DNA of 19,697 nt, from the NCBI GenBank assembly GCA_045617725.1, contig JAZLJD010000082.1, positions 1 through 19,697 of the forward strand, written 5' to 3'. Under the pieces are notes generated by a model. It was given only the letters and a program-made list of their open reading frames with translations. It was not told where the DNA came from and ran no database searches. Within the stretch, counting starts at the first letter, position 1, and every line of letters starts with the position of its first letter. Of the stretch, positions 1-6,951 are shown piece by piece. Both the position numbers and the translations under genes were made by a program. This DNA comes from JAZLJD01 sp045617725. Its GTDB lineage: Bacteria > Bacillota > Clostridia > Lachnospirales > Lachnospiraceae.

Positions 1-19
1 AGTTACTTAGGTGCGTCAA
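1..19 (-). promoter_or_regulatory. Partial second outward promoter (-35 only)
   Basis: On the minus strand a -35-like TTGACG lies at 14-19 behind an A-rich stretch (21-30). Only 13 bases separate it from the window edge, so a -10 box at normal 17-base spacing would fall just outside. Together with the complete promoter at 112-141 it would form a tandem pair pointing left. This is inferred because half of the element is not visible. Confidence 0.4.
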
Positions 20-82
20 GCACTTTTTTTAAGAAATTTTTGATTTCTTTTTGGAACTTAAAAGGCTTGTTTTACAGCACTT

Positions 83-104
83 CACCACGCTATATCGCGC
101 GGTG
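83..104 (-). other. Hairpin at the start of the outward transcript
   Basis: An inverted repeat has arms at 83-90 and 97-104 (eight pairs, one G-T) around a six-base loop. The predicted start of the minus-strand transcript from the promoter at 112-141 is near 104-106, so this hairpin would form at or near the very 5' end of that RNA. It has no U-tract and is not a terminator. A 5'-protecting or processing role is possible but is inference. Confidence 0.45.
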
Positions 105-111
105 GATTTTC

Positions 112-141
112 ATTATAGCACCACACTTTTTTCATTGTCAA
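112..141 (-). promoter_or_regulatory. Consensus sigma-A promoter pointing out of the left edge
   Basis: On the minus strand, a perfect -35 TTGACA (136-141) and a perfect -10 TATAAT (112-117) are separated by 18 bases, with an A/T-rich UP-like tract upstream (about 142-162). It starts just after the cvpA terminator and reads leftward, so it serves a gene outside the window. A perfect promoter followed by a second -35 at 14-19 is typical of stable-RNA operons such as rRNA; that target is inferred. Confidence 0.8.
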
Positions 142-169
142 CAACAAAAATAAAAGATTTTTGAGCACT

Positions 170-195
170 AAAAAAGCCCCTAAAGCAGGGGCTTT
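170..195 (-). terminator. Rho-independent terminator of the dnaX-cvpA operon
   Basis: In the minus-strand RNA, the six-pair GC-rich stem GCCCCT/AGGGGC (176-181 with 187-192), extended by A-U pairs, closes a five-base loop and is followed by a run of U (170-175). It lies just past the cvpA stop and ends the six-gene operon before the outward promoter at 112-141. Confidence 0.9.
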
Positions 196-205
196 CGTAC
201 CATAT

Positions 206-715
206 TTACTTGCCTGTTGCCCGAAGCAATGCATCGATGCCTTTATGAATATAATTGTAATCCTGAAGCTTTGTGAGAACTACGGAAGTATCAACTGCAT
301 TCTGCGTAGCATCTGTCACAGGATTCGATCCGAGTGCACCGATACCGTACACAATGGCAATTGCAAACCATACAACAATAATGCCTTCCGCAGCACCAAT
401 CAGAATACCCAGAATCACATCTATAGCCTTGAAAGCTTTCAATTTCGTTCCGCGCTTAAAGACATCCAGTGGAAGCATCAACAACTTGTGCACTGCACAC
501 AAAAGAAGAATCACAACGATTGCCAGCACGATAATCAGAATTCTCTTATTGACGAATCCGAATATTGCCGCAAGTGCCATTGCTCCAATACAGAAAATGA
601 CTATAAGCGTAATCATTTTCTCAAGTTCTTCGGCAAAGCCGTTTTTGCCGCCGGCAATCATGCGCCAAATCACAATCAATGCCACTACAGCCAAAAGCCA
701 ATTAAACCAATCCAT
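206..715 (-). CDS. CvpA family membrane protein
   Basis: This 169-residue integral membrane protein resembles the CvpA family (named for colicin V production in E. coli; molecular role unclear, linked to envelope integrity). Four hydrophobic segments are visible at roughly residues 5-20, 33-53, 60-80 and 97-125. The last has the family-type glycine-rich start (DVILGILIGAAEG), followed by a soluble tail. The ATG has a good Shine-Dalgarno (GGAGG, eight bases upstream). It is the last gene of the dnaX operon, 17 bases after the DUF5711 gene and directly before a terminator. Family assignment is fairly secure; function is not. Pairing with a membrane-anchored partner suggests an envelope role, as inference. 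Confidence 0.8.
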   Translation of the reverse strand: MDWFNWLLAVVALIVIWRMIAGGKNGFAEELEKMITLIVIFCIGAMALAAIFGFVNKRILIIVLAIVVILLLCAVHKLLMLPLDVFKRGTKLKAFKAIDVILGILIGAAEGIIVVWFAIAIVYGIGALGSNPVTDATQNAVDTSVVLTKLQDYNYIHKGIDALLRATGK

Positions 716-732
716 CCTTACTTCCTCCTGCC

Positions 733-1878
733 CTATTTAACCTGCACCACATCAACCGACGAAGCATACGCAATCACAAAGCAGCCCTTGCGATTCGTAT
801 AGTTCATGCACAGTGCCGAGGCATCAAACTGTCCCCTATACTTGCATTCGCCTTCCGTCGTGTATACCAAAAAGCTTTCATCATCATACAAAAGATATTG
901 TTTCCCCATGAAACAATAATTGCTGTACTTATGCGCAGAGGGTAATTCCGTAACAACATTGCCCTTACTGTCATATATGGTATAGCAATACGGTTGATCC
1001 GTACTGTCAGTATACCTCAAAACTCCCAATGTCGCATTGCTTTCATAAACGCTCATAATATTCTGCGAAAGAGAATAAGAACCCTTCTCCTCCGGAATCT
1101 GGCGTCCTTCGAAAAAGACCAGCCTGTCATCACCCATCGCATAGGCGGAACCGTCATCCAAAAATCCCACCTGCCCCATAAATGAATCCGAATAGTTGAA
1201 GCCGCTCACGAAATTGTCCGAGCTTGCAGCACCTACATCACCGAAATTGTAAAAAGCGACTCTGCTGGTAATACTGTCTCCTGTCGCAAAAAGATAACTG
1301 ACCATCACCAGATGCCCGTCCGGAGATATATCCATTGCAATCGGATATCCCCACTGGTCCATGGTTGTACGGAACTTGGCGATTACGCTGCCGTCCGGGG
1401 AATACAGATAAATCCCCGTTACGTCGCCGTCATCCTGAATGGCCAGTACCTCTCCGTGCGCCGAAACACACAGATCCCTCACAAAGGTAGCCGTGGCGAA
1501 ATCCCCGATGGGAGCCGTTTCATCCATGACATAAATTCTGGTACCGTCCCGATTGCAAAAAGCAACCGCGCCCTCGCAAATGCTCATCATCGGATCCGTC
1601 ATTTCAAAGGTCCGATTCCAAACCGGCTGTCCCTGACTGTCCGTAAACGAAGCGCCGTCCTTACTATAGGTAAGGATTCCCTGTCCCATTGCCTTTGTTA
1701 CAGACCCGGAAGCGACCGTCCTGTCCGTCACGGACAGAACGGCCATCTCCGAATATGGTCGATTGTTCAAATAATACCAGGTGCCAAAAAGAATCGCACC
1801 TAACAAAATAAAGAACAGAATATATCCATATGCAATTCTACGTCTATGGCGGCGAACTGCCGCATCATACTGATTCAT
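733..1878 (-). CDS. DUF5711-type membrane-anchored protein, probable beta-propeller
   Basis: This 381-residue protein has a basic N-terminus (RRHRRRIAYG) and one membrane helix at about residues 17-37. A long extracytoplasmic domain follows, rich in short beta-strand repeats (for example GQGILTYSKDGASFTDSQG, then DGTRIYVMDE, SPDGSVIAKF, SPDGHLVMVS). The pattern is that of a WD40/PQQ-like beta-propeller, and it resembles DUF5711 proteins of Lachnospiraceae. No catalytic motif is recognised and the function is unknown. The ATG begins one base after the galM stop and has no good Shine-Dalgarno, so translation is probably coupled to galM. It could bind a ligand or act as an envelope scaffold with CvpA; this is inference. 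The family call comes from memory of the sequence pattern. Confidence 0.7.
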   Translation of the reverse strand: MNQYDAAVRRHRRRIAYGYILFFILLGAILFGTWYYLNNRPYSEMAVLSVTDRTVASGSVTKAMGQGILTYSKDGASFTDSQGQPVWNRTFEMTDPMMSICEGAVAFCNRDGTRIYVMDETAPIGDFATATFVRDLCVSAHGEVLAIQDDGDVTGIYLYSPDGSVIAKFRTTMDQWGYPIAMDISPDGHLVMVSYLFATGDSITSRVAFYNFGDVGAASSDNFVSGFNYSDSFMGQVGFLDDGSAYAMGDDRLVFFEGRQIPEEKGSYSLSQNIMSVYESNATLGVLRYTDSTDQPYCYTIYDSKGNVVTELPSAHKYSNYCFMGKQYLLYDDESFLVYTTEGECKYRGQFDASALCMNYTNRKGCFVIAYASSVDVVQVK

Positions 1879-1879
1879 A

Positions 1880-2914
1880 TTATAAGAACTTATAAACCGT
1901 CGTTGTATTATAGTCTAAACCATCCCCAAAGAATACATTCGGGAATCCGGCACGATTGGCAGAATCCGGGAATGCCTGCGTCTCAAGGCACATTGCACAA
2001 CGGGGACCATATGCTGCACCGCCTTTGCCTGCATGCGGAGCAATGCAGTTACCTGCATAGAACTGAACGCCGGGAAGATCCGTATAAACCTCCATGGTTC
2101 TGCCGCCGGCAGTAACTGTAGCAAATTTCTGAAGCTTGCCCTCATAATCATCGATAACGAAGTTGTGATCGTATCCCATGGTCAGCTTTAACTGCTGCTC
2201 ATCGGCCTCGATGTCGCGACCTACCTCTTTGGCAACGGTAAAGTCAAAAACGGTATCCTTAACAGGTGCCAGCTCGCCGGTGGGAATAGCGCCGGGAACA
2301 ACCGGGGTATAACGGCTTGCTTTCAGCCAAAGAACATGGTCCAGAATCTTGCCGCTGTCCTGGCCCTTCAGATTGAAGTAGGTATGGTTGGTAAGATTCA
2401 GCACGGTCTTTTTGTCGCTGGTGCCATGATAGATTAATTTGAGTTCATTCTCTTTTGTAACAACATAAGTAACACTGACCTCACGATTTCCGGGGAAGCC
2501 CAGCTCGCCGTCAGCAGCCTTCAGTGTGAACTTAACGCCATCTTCCAATTCCTCGGCATCCCAAAGCTGCTTATGCCAGCCCTGCTGGAAATCCGAGTGG
2601 AGGTTATTGCCATTCTCATTGGCAGGAATCTTATAGGTCGTTCCGCCAATAACAAACTGTGCTCCGGCGATACGATTGGCGCTCGGTCCAATGGTTGCGC
2701 CAAAGAAGCATCCGTTCATCTTGTACGGCTCGAAGCTGTCATAGCCCAAAACGATATCCTTTACATCGCCGTTCTGATCGGGCACATAAAGATTCACGAG
2801 AATTGCTCCGAAATTCATTACGGAAGCCTTCATGCCTCTGCTTCCTTCCAATGTGTAGAGGAATACCTCTCTGCCATCGTCTGTCATTCCAAACTTAGTT
2901 TTTGTAACTGCCAT
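1880..2914 (-). CDS. galM: Aldose 1-epimerase (galactose mutarotase)
   Basis: This 344-residue cytoplasmic enzyme interconverts alpha and beta anomers of aldoses such as galactose and glucose, feeding the Leloir pathway. The family active-site residues are visible in order: Arg81 (PSANRIAG), His106 (NNLHSD), the catalytic acid His177 (NLTNHTYFN), Asp249 (GYDHNF) and the general base Glu311 (CLETQAFPDS). Length is normal for the family. The ATG has an AAGGAG Shine-Dalgarno and follows recR by 24 bases. No galK, galT or galE is nearby; it sits inside a DNA-maintenance operon, so it is probably expressed constitutively. The N-terminal phrase KFGMTDDGREV is typical of Clostridia GalM. Confidence 0.93.
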   Translation of the reverse strand: MAVTKTKFGMTDDGREVFLYTLEGSRGMKASVMNFGAILVNLYVPDQNGDVKDIVLGYDSFEPYKMNGCFFGATIGPSANRIAGAQFVIGGTTYKIPANENGNNLHSDFQQGWHKQLWDAEELEDGVKFTLKAADGELGFPGNREVSVTYVVTKENELKLIYHGTSDKKTVLNLTNHTYFNLKGQDSGKILDHVLWLKASRYTPVVPGAIPTGELAPVKDTVFDFTVAKEVGRDIEADEQQLKLTMGYDHNFVIDDYEGKLQKFATVTAGGRTMEVYTDLPGVQFYAGNCIAPHAGKGGAAYGPRCAMCLETQAFPDSANRAGFPNVFFGDGLDYNTTTVYKFL

Positions 2915-2938
2915 AATCCTTCTCCTTTACATTTACAT

Positions 2939-3538
2939 TTATAATTCGCTACGACCTTCCAGTGCACGTGAAAGAGTAACTTCATCTATGTTCTCAAGAT
3001 TGCCGCCCACAGGGATACCGCTTGCAATACGGGTCACCTTAATTCCGCTTGGTTTGATCAGCTTGCTGATATACATCGCGGTGGACTCACCCTCCAGGGA
3101 CGAATTCGTAGCAATAATTACTTCGTCAACATCATCCTGCGTAAGACGTACCATGAGTTCCTTAAGGCGGATATCATTCGGTCCGATTCCCAACATGGGA
3201 GAAATGGCCCCGTGAAGAACATGATAAACGCCCTGATAACGCCCGGTTTTCTCATATGCCGCCAAATCGCGCGAGTTTTCCACTACCATGATGGTCTTTC
3301 GATCGCGCTTGTCATTGGCACAAATCGGGCAAGTCTCCTGATCGGTCAATGTACAGCATTCCTTGCAGTATCGGACATTCTCTTTGGCGTCCAGAATAGA
3401 ACGGGCCAAAAGCTCCGCACGCTGCTTCGGCATATTTATTATATGGAAAGCGAGACGCTGCGCGCTCTTGTCACCGACTCCGGGCAGTGCTGCCAGCTGT
3501 TCGATTAATCTGTTAATATATCCGCTGTAAAGTTCCAT
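2939..3538 (-). CDS. recR: Recombination mediator protein RecR
   Basis: This 199-residue DNA-binding protein works with RecF/RecO to load RecA at single-strand gaps. Visible domains are an N-terminal helix-hairpin-helix (LPGVGDKSAQRLAFH, about 18-32), a four-cysteine zinc site (Cys58, Cys61, Cys70, Cys73), a Toprim domain (about 81-175, starting KTIMVVENSRD and including SLEGESTAMYI), and the C-terminal Walker-B-like helix GGNLENIDEVTLSRAL. Full length. Its ATG overlaps the ebfC stop by one base (TAATG), so the two are translationally coupled. The order dnaX-ebfC-recR is conserved widely in bacteria. Confidence 0.97.
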   Translation of the reverse strand: MELYSGYINRLIEQLAALPGVGDKSAQRLAFHIINMPKQRAELLARSILDAKENVRYCKECCTLTDQETCPICANDKRDRKTIMVVENSRDLAAYEKTGRYQGVYHVLHGAISPMLGIGPNDIRLKELMVRLTQDDVDEVIIATNSSLEGESTAMYISKLIKPSGIKVTRIASGIPVGGNLENIDEVTLSRALEGRSEL

Positions 3539-3873
3539 TAGAACGGAAGGCCTCCGGTCATGCGGCCCATAATGGCCTGGTTGGCATCATCAACCTGCTT
3601 GGATGCTTCGTTAAATGCTGCGACAATTAAGTCCTGCAGCATCTCGATGTCATCAGGGTCCACTACCTCCGGCTTCAATTCTACTTTCTGAACCACCTTA
3701 TTGCCGGTAAGAGTTACAGTAACAGCGCCACCGCCGGCCTGTGCCGTAAACTCCTTGGTCTCCATTTCTTTTTGGCTCTCCTCCATCTGACGCTGCATAC
3801 GCTGTGCCTGCTTCATCAGATTATTCATATTGCCCGGCATACCGCCGCCGGGAAATCCACCTCTTTTGGCCAT
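3538..3873 (-). CDS. ebfC: YbaB/EbfC family nucleoid-associated protein
   Basis: This small DNA-binding protein forms tweezer-like dimers. It has 111 residues from the chosen start: a Gly/Met-rich N-terminus (KRGGFPGGGMPGNMNNLMKQ), a long amphipathic helix with the QRMQRQMEE pattern (about 22-42), a beta-sheet core (VTVTLTGNKVVQKVELKPEVV) and a C-terminal helix. A GTG seven codons upstream opens a longer frame, but the ATG at 3873 has GGAAGG seven bases upstream and gives the family's normal MAKRGGFPGG start. It sits between dnaX and recR, 30 bases after the dnaX stop. Its role in recombination or chromosome organisation is not settled. Confidence 0.93.
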   Translation of the reverse strand: MAKRGGFPGGGMPGNMNNLMKQAQRMQRQMEESQKEMETKEFTAQAGGGAVTVTLTGNKVVQKVELKPEVVDPDDIEMLQDLIVAAFNEASKQVDDANQAIMGRMTGGLPF

Positions 3874-3903
3874 AATAACCTTCCTTTCAACCACTTCGGG
3901 TAA

Positions 3904-5469
3904 TTAAAAATTCTCTGTATTTACGGGAATGTTTGAATTCTCAAACAAACTCAGTACATTCGGCATTACTTCCTGCACCGGATTATCATAAACAATCTTG
4001 AACTTAACATCGGCACCGACCGTTTCATTCAGGACCTGCCCCAGCAGCTCCAGACAATCCGGATTGTTCATTTTAGAACAAAGAAGCTCACGCGTGCTGA
4101 CGATTAACAGCTCGCCCTCGTCGGAAACGCTCGGGAAGCATTCATTCAGATAATTACGGAGCGGCTGATCAATATCCTTGGTCAGATGACTCCAGCGCTC
4201 GCAAATCTGCTTCACCTGCTCGGGAAGTGCACTCTTGAGCGGCATCGGTTTCTGTGCCGCTTTGGGAGACAGCATACCGCCGCCTTCCGATTGCTCCGCT
4301 GCCCTTACCACCACGCCCTGTGCAACCCGGTCCTCGAGCTGGCGTATACGATCCGTAACCGCCTGTGTATCCCACTGCATCTGTGGCTTGCACATACGGA
4401 TGAGCGTCATCTCCAAAAGAATACGTTTATTCATGGAATAACGAAGCTGTGCCTGAAGCTCCGACAACATGCGGATATATCGCATGATGGAATCCAGTTC
4501 CATCGTAGCGGCCTGCCCTGAAAGCGTATCCAGTGCTTCCCCTGAGACCTCCAGAATATCCTTTGACTTCGGAGTACTGATGAGCAGCATAAGATTTCTG
4601 AGATACCAGACAAAATCCATCTCAAACTGCATCAAATCACGGCCCAGATTGACGACCTCTTCCAAAACCTTCAAAGCCCCGACCAGATTCTGTGCATAAA
4701 TGCAATCCAGCAGCCTTCCGTACAATTCGTAATCCGCAGCACCCAGCACATTCAGCACCTTGTCATAGGTTAAGGTCTGCCCATAATTGAAGGCAATGCA
4801 CTGGTCAAGAAGACTCAACGCATCTCGCATGGAACCGTCTCCGGCCTTGGCGATGTAACGGATGGCCCGCTCCTCCACGGGGATTTCCTCCCGCGACATA
4901 AGGTCGGAAAGTCGTGCCGATATTTCATCGATGGAAATACGCCGAAAATCATAACGCTGGCAACGTGAAAGAATTGTGATGGGAATCTTGTTCACTTCCG
5001 TCGTCGCAAGGATAAAAATAACATAAGCAGGAGGTTCCTCAAGTGTCTTCAAAAGTGCATTAAATGCACCGGTTGAAAGCATATGGACCTCATCAATAAT
5101 GTAAACTCTGTATTTACCTTCGGAAGGAGAATAGGAAACCTCCTCCACGATTTCACGGATATTGTCAACGCCGTTGTTGGAGGCCGCATCAATTTCGACA
5201 ACGTTCATATTGGCTCCGGCGGCAATACGCTTACAGCTTTCACACTGAAGGCAGGGATTACCGTCCTGCGGATTCTCGCAGTTCACTGCCTTGGCAAAAA
5301 CCTTGGCAATGGAAGTCTTGCCGGTGCCTCGGGTTCCGCACAAAAGATACGCATGACCCACACGATTCGAGCGAATCTGGTTCTTAAGCGTCGTCACTAT
5401 ATGATCCTGTCCCTTGACCTCATCAAAGGTAGCCGGGCGGAACTTTCGGTACAATGCGGTATATGACAT
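3904..5469 (-). CDS. dnaX: DNA polymerase III subunit gamma/tau
   Basis: This clamp-loader ATPase loads the beta clamp and organises the replisome. From the chosen start (521 residues) it shows Walker A GTRGTGKT (45-52), zinc-knuckle cysteines 64, 73, 76 and 79, Walker B YIIDEVH (123-129), and the SRC arginine-finger motif (168-170, LSRCQRYDF). The C-terminal part (after about 370) is the tau-specific region. An ATG six codons upstream extends the frame, but AGGAG lies seven bases before the ATG at 5469, and MSYTALYRKFRP is the family's canonical start. I see no A-rich slippery heptamer for a programmed gamma-producing frameshift. First gene of the operon continuing into ebfC and recR. Confidence 0.96.
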   Translation of the reverse strand: MSYTALYRKFRPATFDEVKGQDHIVTTLKNQIRSNRVGHAYLLCGTRGTGKTSIAKVFAKAVNCENPQDGNPCLQCESCKRIAAGANMNVVEIDAASNNGVDNIREIVEEVSYSPSEGKYRVYIIDEVHMLSTGAFNALLKTLEEPPAYVIFILATTEVNKIPITILSRCQRYDFRRISIDEISARLSDLMSREEIPVEERAIRYIAKAGDGSMRDALSLLDQCIAFNYGQTLTYDKVLNVLGAADYELYGRLLDCIYAQNLVGALKVLEEVVNLGRDLMQFEMDFVWYLRNLMLLISTPKSKDILEVSGEALDTLSGQAATMELDSIMRYIRMLSELQAQLRYSMNKRILLEMTLIRMCKPQMQWDTQAVTDRIRQLEDRVAQGVVVRAAEQSEGGGMLSPKAAQKPMPLKSALPEQVKQICERWSHLTKDIDQPLRNYLNECFPSVSDEGELLIVSTRELLCSKMNNPDCLELLGQVLNETVGADVKFKIVYDNPVQEVMPNVLSLFENSNIPVNTENF

Positions 5470-5506
5470 CTGCATACTCCTCGACATACTAATACTAAAT
5501 CAATTT

Positions 5507-5535
5507 ATTATACCTTATGTATTTTCATTTCTCAA
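5507..5535 (-). promoter_or_regulatory. Promoter of the dnaX operon
   Basis: On the minus strand, TTGAGA (5530-5535), a 17-base spacer and a perfect TATAAT (5507-5512) lie about 38 bases before the dnaX start. It is divergent from the tRNA-Ser promoter; the two -35 boxes are about 40 bases apart. Confidence 0.85.
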
Positions 5536-5575
5536 CGACTTACAAAAGATGTTTTCGATATTACTCCGCGCCGAC

Positions 5576-5604
5576 TTGACGAAGCATTTTTGAAACAGTA
5601 TAAT
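5576..5604 (+). promoter_or_regulatory. Promoter of tRNA-Ser
   Basis: On the plus strand, TTGACG (5576-5581), a 17-base spacer and a perfect TATAAT (5599-5604) end 15 bases before the tRNA. This predicts transcription starting near 5611 and a very short 5' leader to be removed by RNase P. Confidence 0.87.
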
Positions 5605-5619
5605 TTTCTCTTGTGATGT

Positions 5620-5705
5620 GGAGAGTTGTCCGAGCGGTTTAAGGTGCGGCACTCGAAATGCCGTGTGCCCACAAGGCACCGTGGGTTCGAATCCCATGCT
5701 CTCCG
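5620..5705 (+). tRNA. tRNA-Ser (anticodon CGA, reads UCG)
   Basis: This is a complete class II tRNA of 86 bases. Acceptor stem GGAGAGT (5620-5626) pairs with GCTCTCC (5698-5704), with discriminator G at 5705. The anticodon stem CGGCA/TGCCG closes the loop CTCGAAA with anticodon CGA at 5654-5656. The long variable arm (GTGCC/GGCAC) is diagnostic of Ser rather than other amino acids. The T loop reads TTCGAAT. CCA is not encoded (TTC follows), so it depends on the CCA-adding enzyme, which is encoded at 15741-17069. Single-gene unit with its own promoter and terminator. Confidence 0.97.
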
Positions 5706-5715
5706 TTCTTAAACA

Positions 5716-5744
5716 AAGAAGGCTGTGTCTCCACAGCCTTCTTT
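5716..5744. terminator. Bidirectional terminator between tRNA-Ser and the glycosyltransferase gene
   Basis: A perfect 12-base-pair inverted repeat (5716-5727 with 5732-5743; GGCTGTG core) has a four-base loop. The A/T ends provide a short U-tract in both directions, so it can end the plus-strand tRNA transcript and the minus-strand amylase-glycosyltransferase transcript. It abuts the glycosyltransferase stop codon. Confidence 0.87.
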
Positions 5745-6928
5745 TACTTACTCAAAAATACATCTTCATAATCCGCACAAACCTGCTGCCAGGTATAGTG
5801 TTCCCGTATACGAGCCTGTGCCTTGCGTTCCATCTCGCTGCGTTCCTCCGGGGAAAGCACATCCGCACGTTCCAAAAGTCCCGCCAGACTGCCTTCTTCA
5901 AGTGTCCAGTACAAAGCCGCATCCTCGCCTACCTCGCGGTTGAAGCCGCACTCGTACAGAAGATTTACGGGAACCGAAGACAACGCCTCCAGAAGGCTCG
6001 GATTCGTACCGCCTACCGAATGACCGTGAATATAAGCAAACGCATCATCCTTAATCTTTTGAATCAACTGCGCATCGTAGATGGCGTCGCAGAAACGAAT
6101 TCTTTCATCCCGCTCAAAGCCCAGCTTCTCCCGCAGTTCTTCGTAATATTTATTGTCCTTTATGTTTGTAACAATTATGAGCTTATGCTTCGTCTTGCTC
6201 TGCATGAACTCCTTAAGAATCGTTTCGTAATTGTTCTCGGGAACCAGGCGTCCAATGTTCAGATAATAATCTCCGGGCTGAGCCTGCATCCGTAAAAGCC
6301 ACTCATTCATGGTGCCTTCCGTATCGGAAAGGGTACTGCGCTCCATCTCCGAACCGTATGCGATAAACGTAGTCTTGGGCCCAAATGCAGCGTATTCTTT
6401 CTTTATATAATTCTCGATGCTCTTGCTGTCGCAAACAACAAAGTCTGCGCTCTTAATGCACAGCTTCTCCGAATAGCGCCAATACTTCTTGATGGGAGCA
6501 CTCCATTTGGCACGCAACCACTCGTGTCCGTCAGGATTGACAATCAGCGTAACATGGAGACGCCTAAGAAGCCGTTTCTTAAGCTTCAAATAAGGTCCGA
6601 TTCTGCAGGTGCAAATAAAAATCACGGGAGCTTCCACATGATTCCTGCGGATATGCCGGATAGCCCATCTAAGCGACACGGCATCGCAGTAAACCGATTT
6701 GAAGGCATCGATTTTGGGAACCTTAATCGGAAAGCAGGTCGCTCCGTTATGCTCATAGCACTCGCCCTTAAGCGCCGCATATTCGTCTGCATACTTCTGG
6801 CAGGATACGTAATAATGAAGTTTCTCGGAAACCTTTCCGGCCGTCAGTCGCTCCACAAAGGTCTCAAAGCCGCCGTACGCAGCCGGAATACCCTTTGACC
6901 CAAGGATATAAACATTTCTTTTGTCCAT
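5744..6928 (-). CDS. DUF1972/GT4-type glycosyltransferase (rhamnosyltransferase-like)
   Basis: This 394-residue cytoplasmic glycosyltransferase has a GT-B fold. The N-terminus (VYILGSKGIPAAYGGFETF) is the hallmark of the DUF1972 family, which includes Cps2T-like rhamnosyltransferases of capsule and rhamnan synthesis. Further motifs are VNPDGHEWLRAKW (mid-protein) and the C-terminal nucleotide-sugar site HGHSVGGTNPSLLEAL. No signal peptide or membrane segment. A TTG four codons upstream extends the frame, but the ATG at 6928 with GGTGA before it is the better start. It follows the amylase by 23 bases, so they are co-transcribed. No other polysaccharide genes are nearby; acceptor and donor cannot be read from the sequence, and the rhamnose assignment is only by family resemblance. 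Confidence 0.85.
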   Translation of the reverse strand: MDKRNVYILGSKGIPAAYGGFETFVERLTAGKVSEKLHYYVSCQKYADEYAALKGECYEHNGATCFPIKVPKIDAFKSVYCDAVSLRWAIRHIRRNHVEAPVIFICTCRIGPYLKLKKRLLRRLHVTLIVNPDGHEWLRAKWSAPIKKYWRYSEKLCIKSADFVVCDSKSIENYIKKEYAAFGPKTTFIAYGSEMERSTLSDTEGTMNEWLLRMQAQPGDYYLNIGRLVPENNYETILKEFMQSKTKHKLIIVTNIKDNKYYEELREKLGFERDERIRFCDAIYDAQLIQKIKDDAFAYIHGHSVGGTNPSLLEALSSVPVNLLYECGFNREVGEDAALYWTLEEGSLAGLLERADVLSPEERSEMERKAQARIREHYTWQQVCADYEDVFLSK

Positions 6929-6951
6929 AGATTCACCCAAAGTCGTTCATA

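Noticed and set aside
161..802. 213-residue plus-strand open frame near the left edge
   Set aside because: Antisense to cvpA and starting inside its terminator; Cys/His/Asn-rich composition is an artefact of reading the opposite strand of a membrane protein gene.
3904..5469. Possible programmed frameshift in dnaX producing the short gamma form
   Set aside because: No A-rich slippery heptamer followed by a stem was seen in the frame where gamma would end; single full-length product is the simpler reading.
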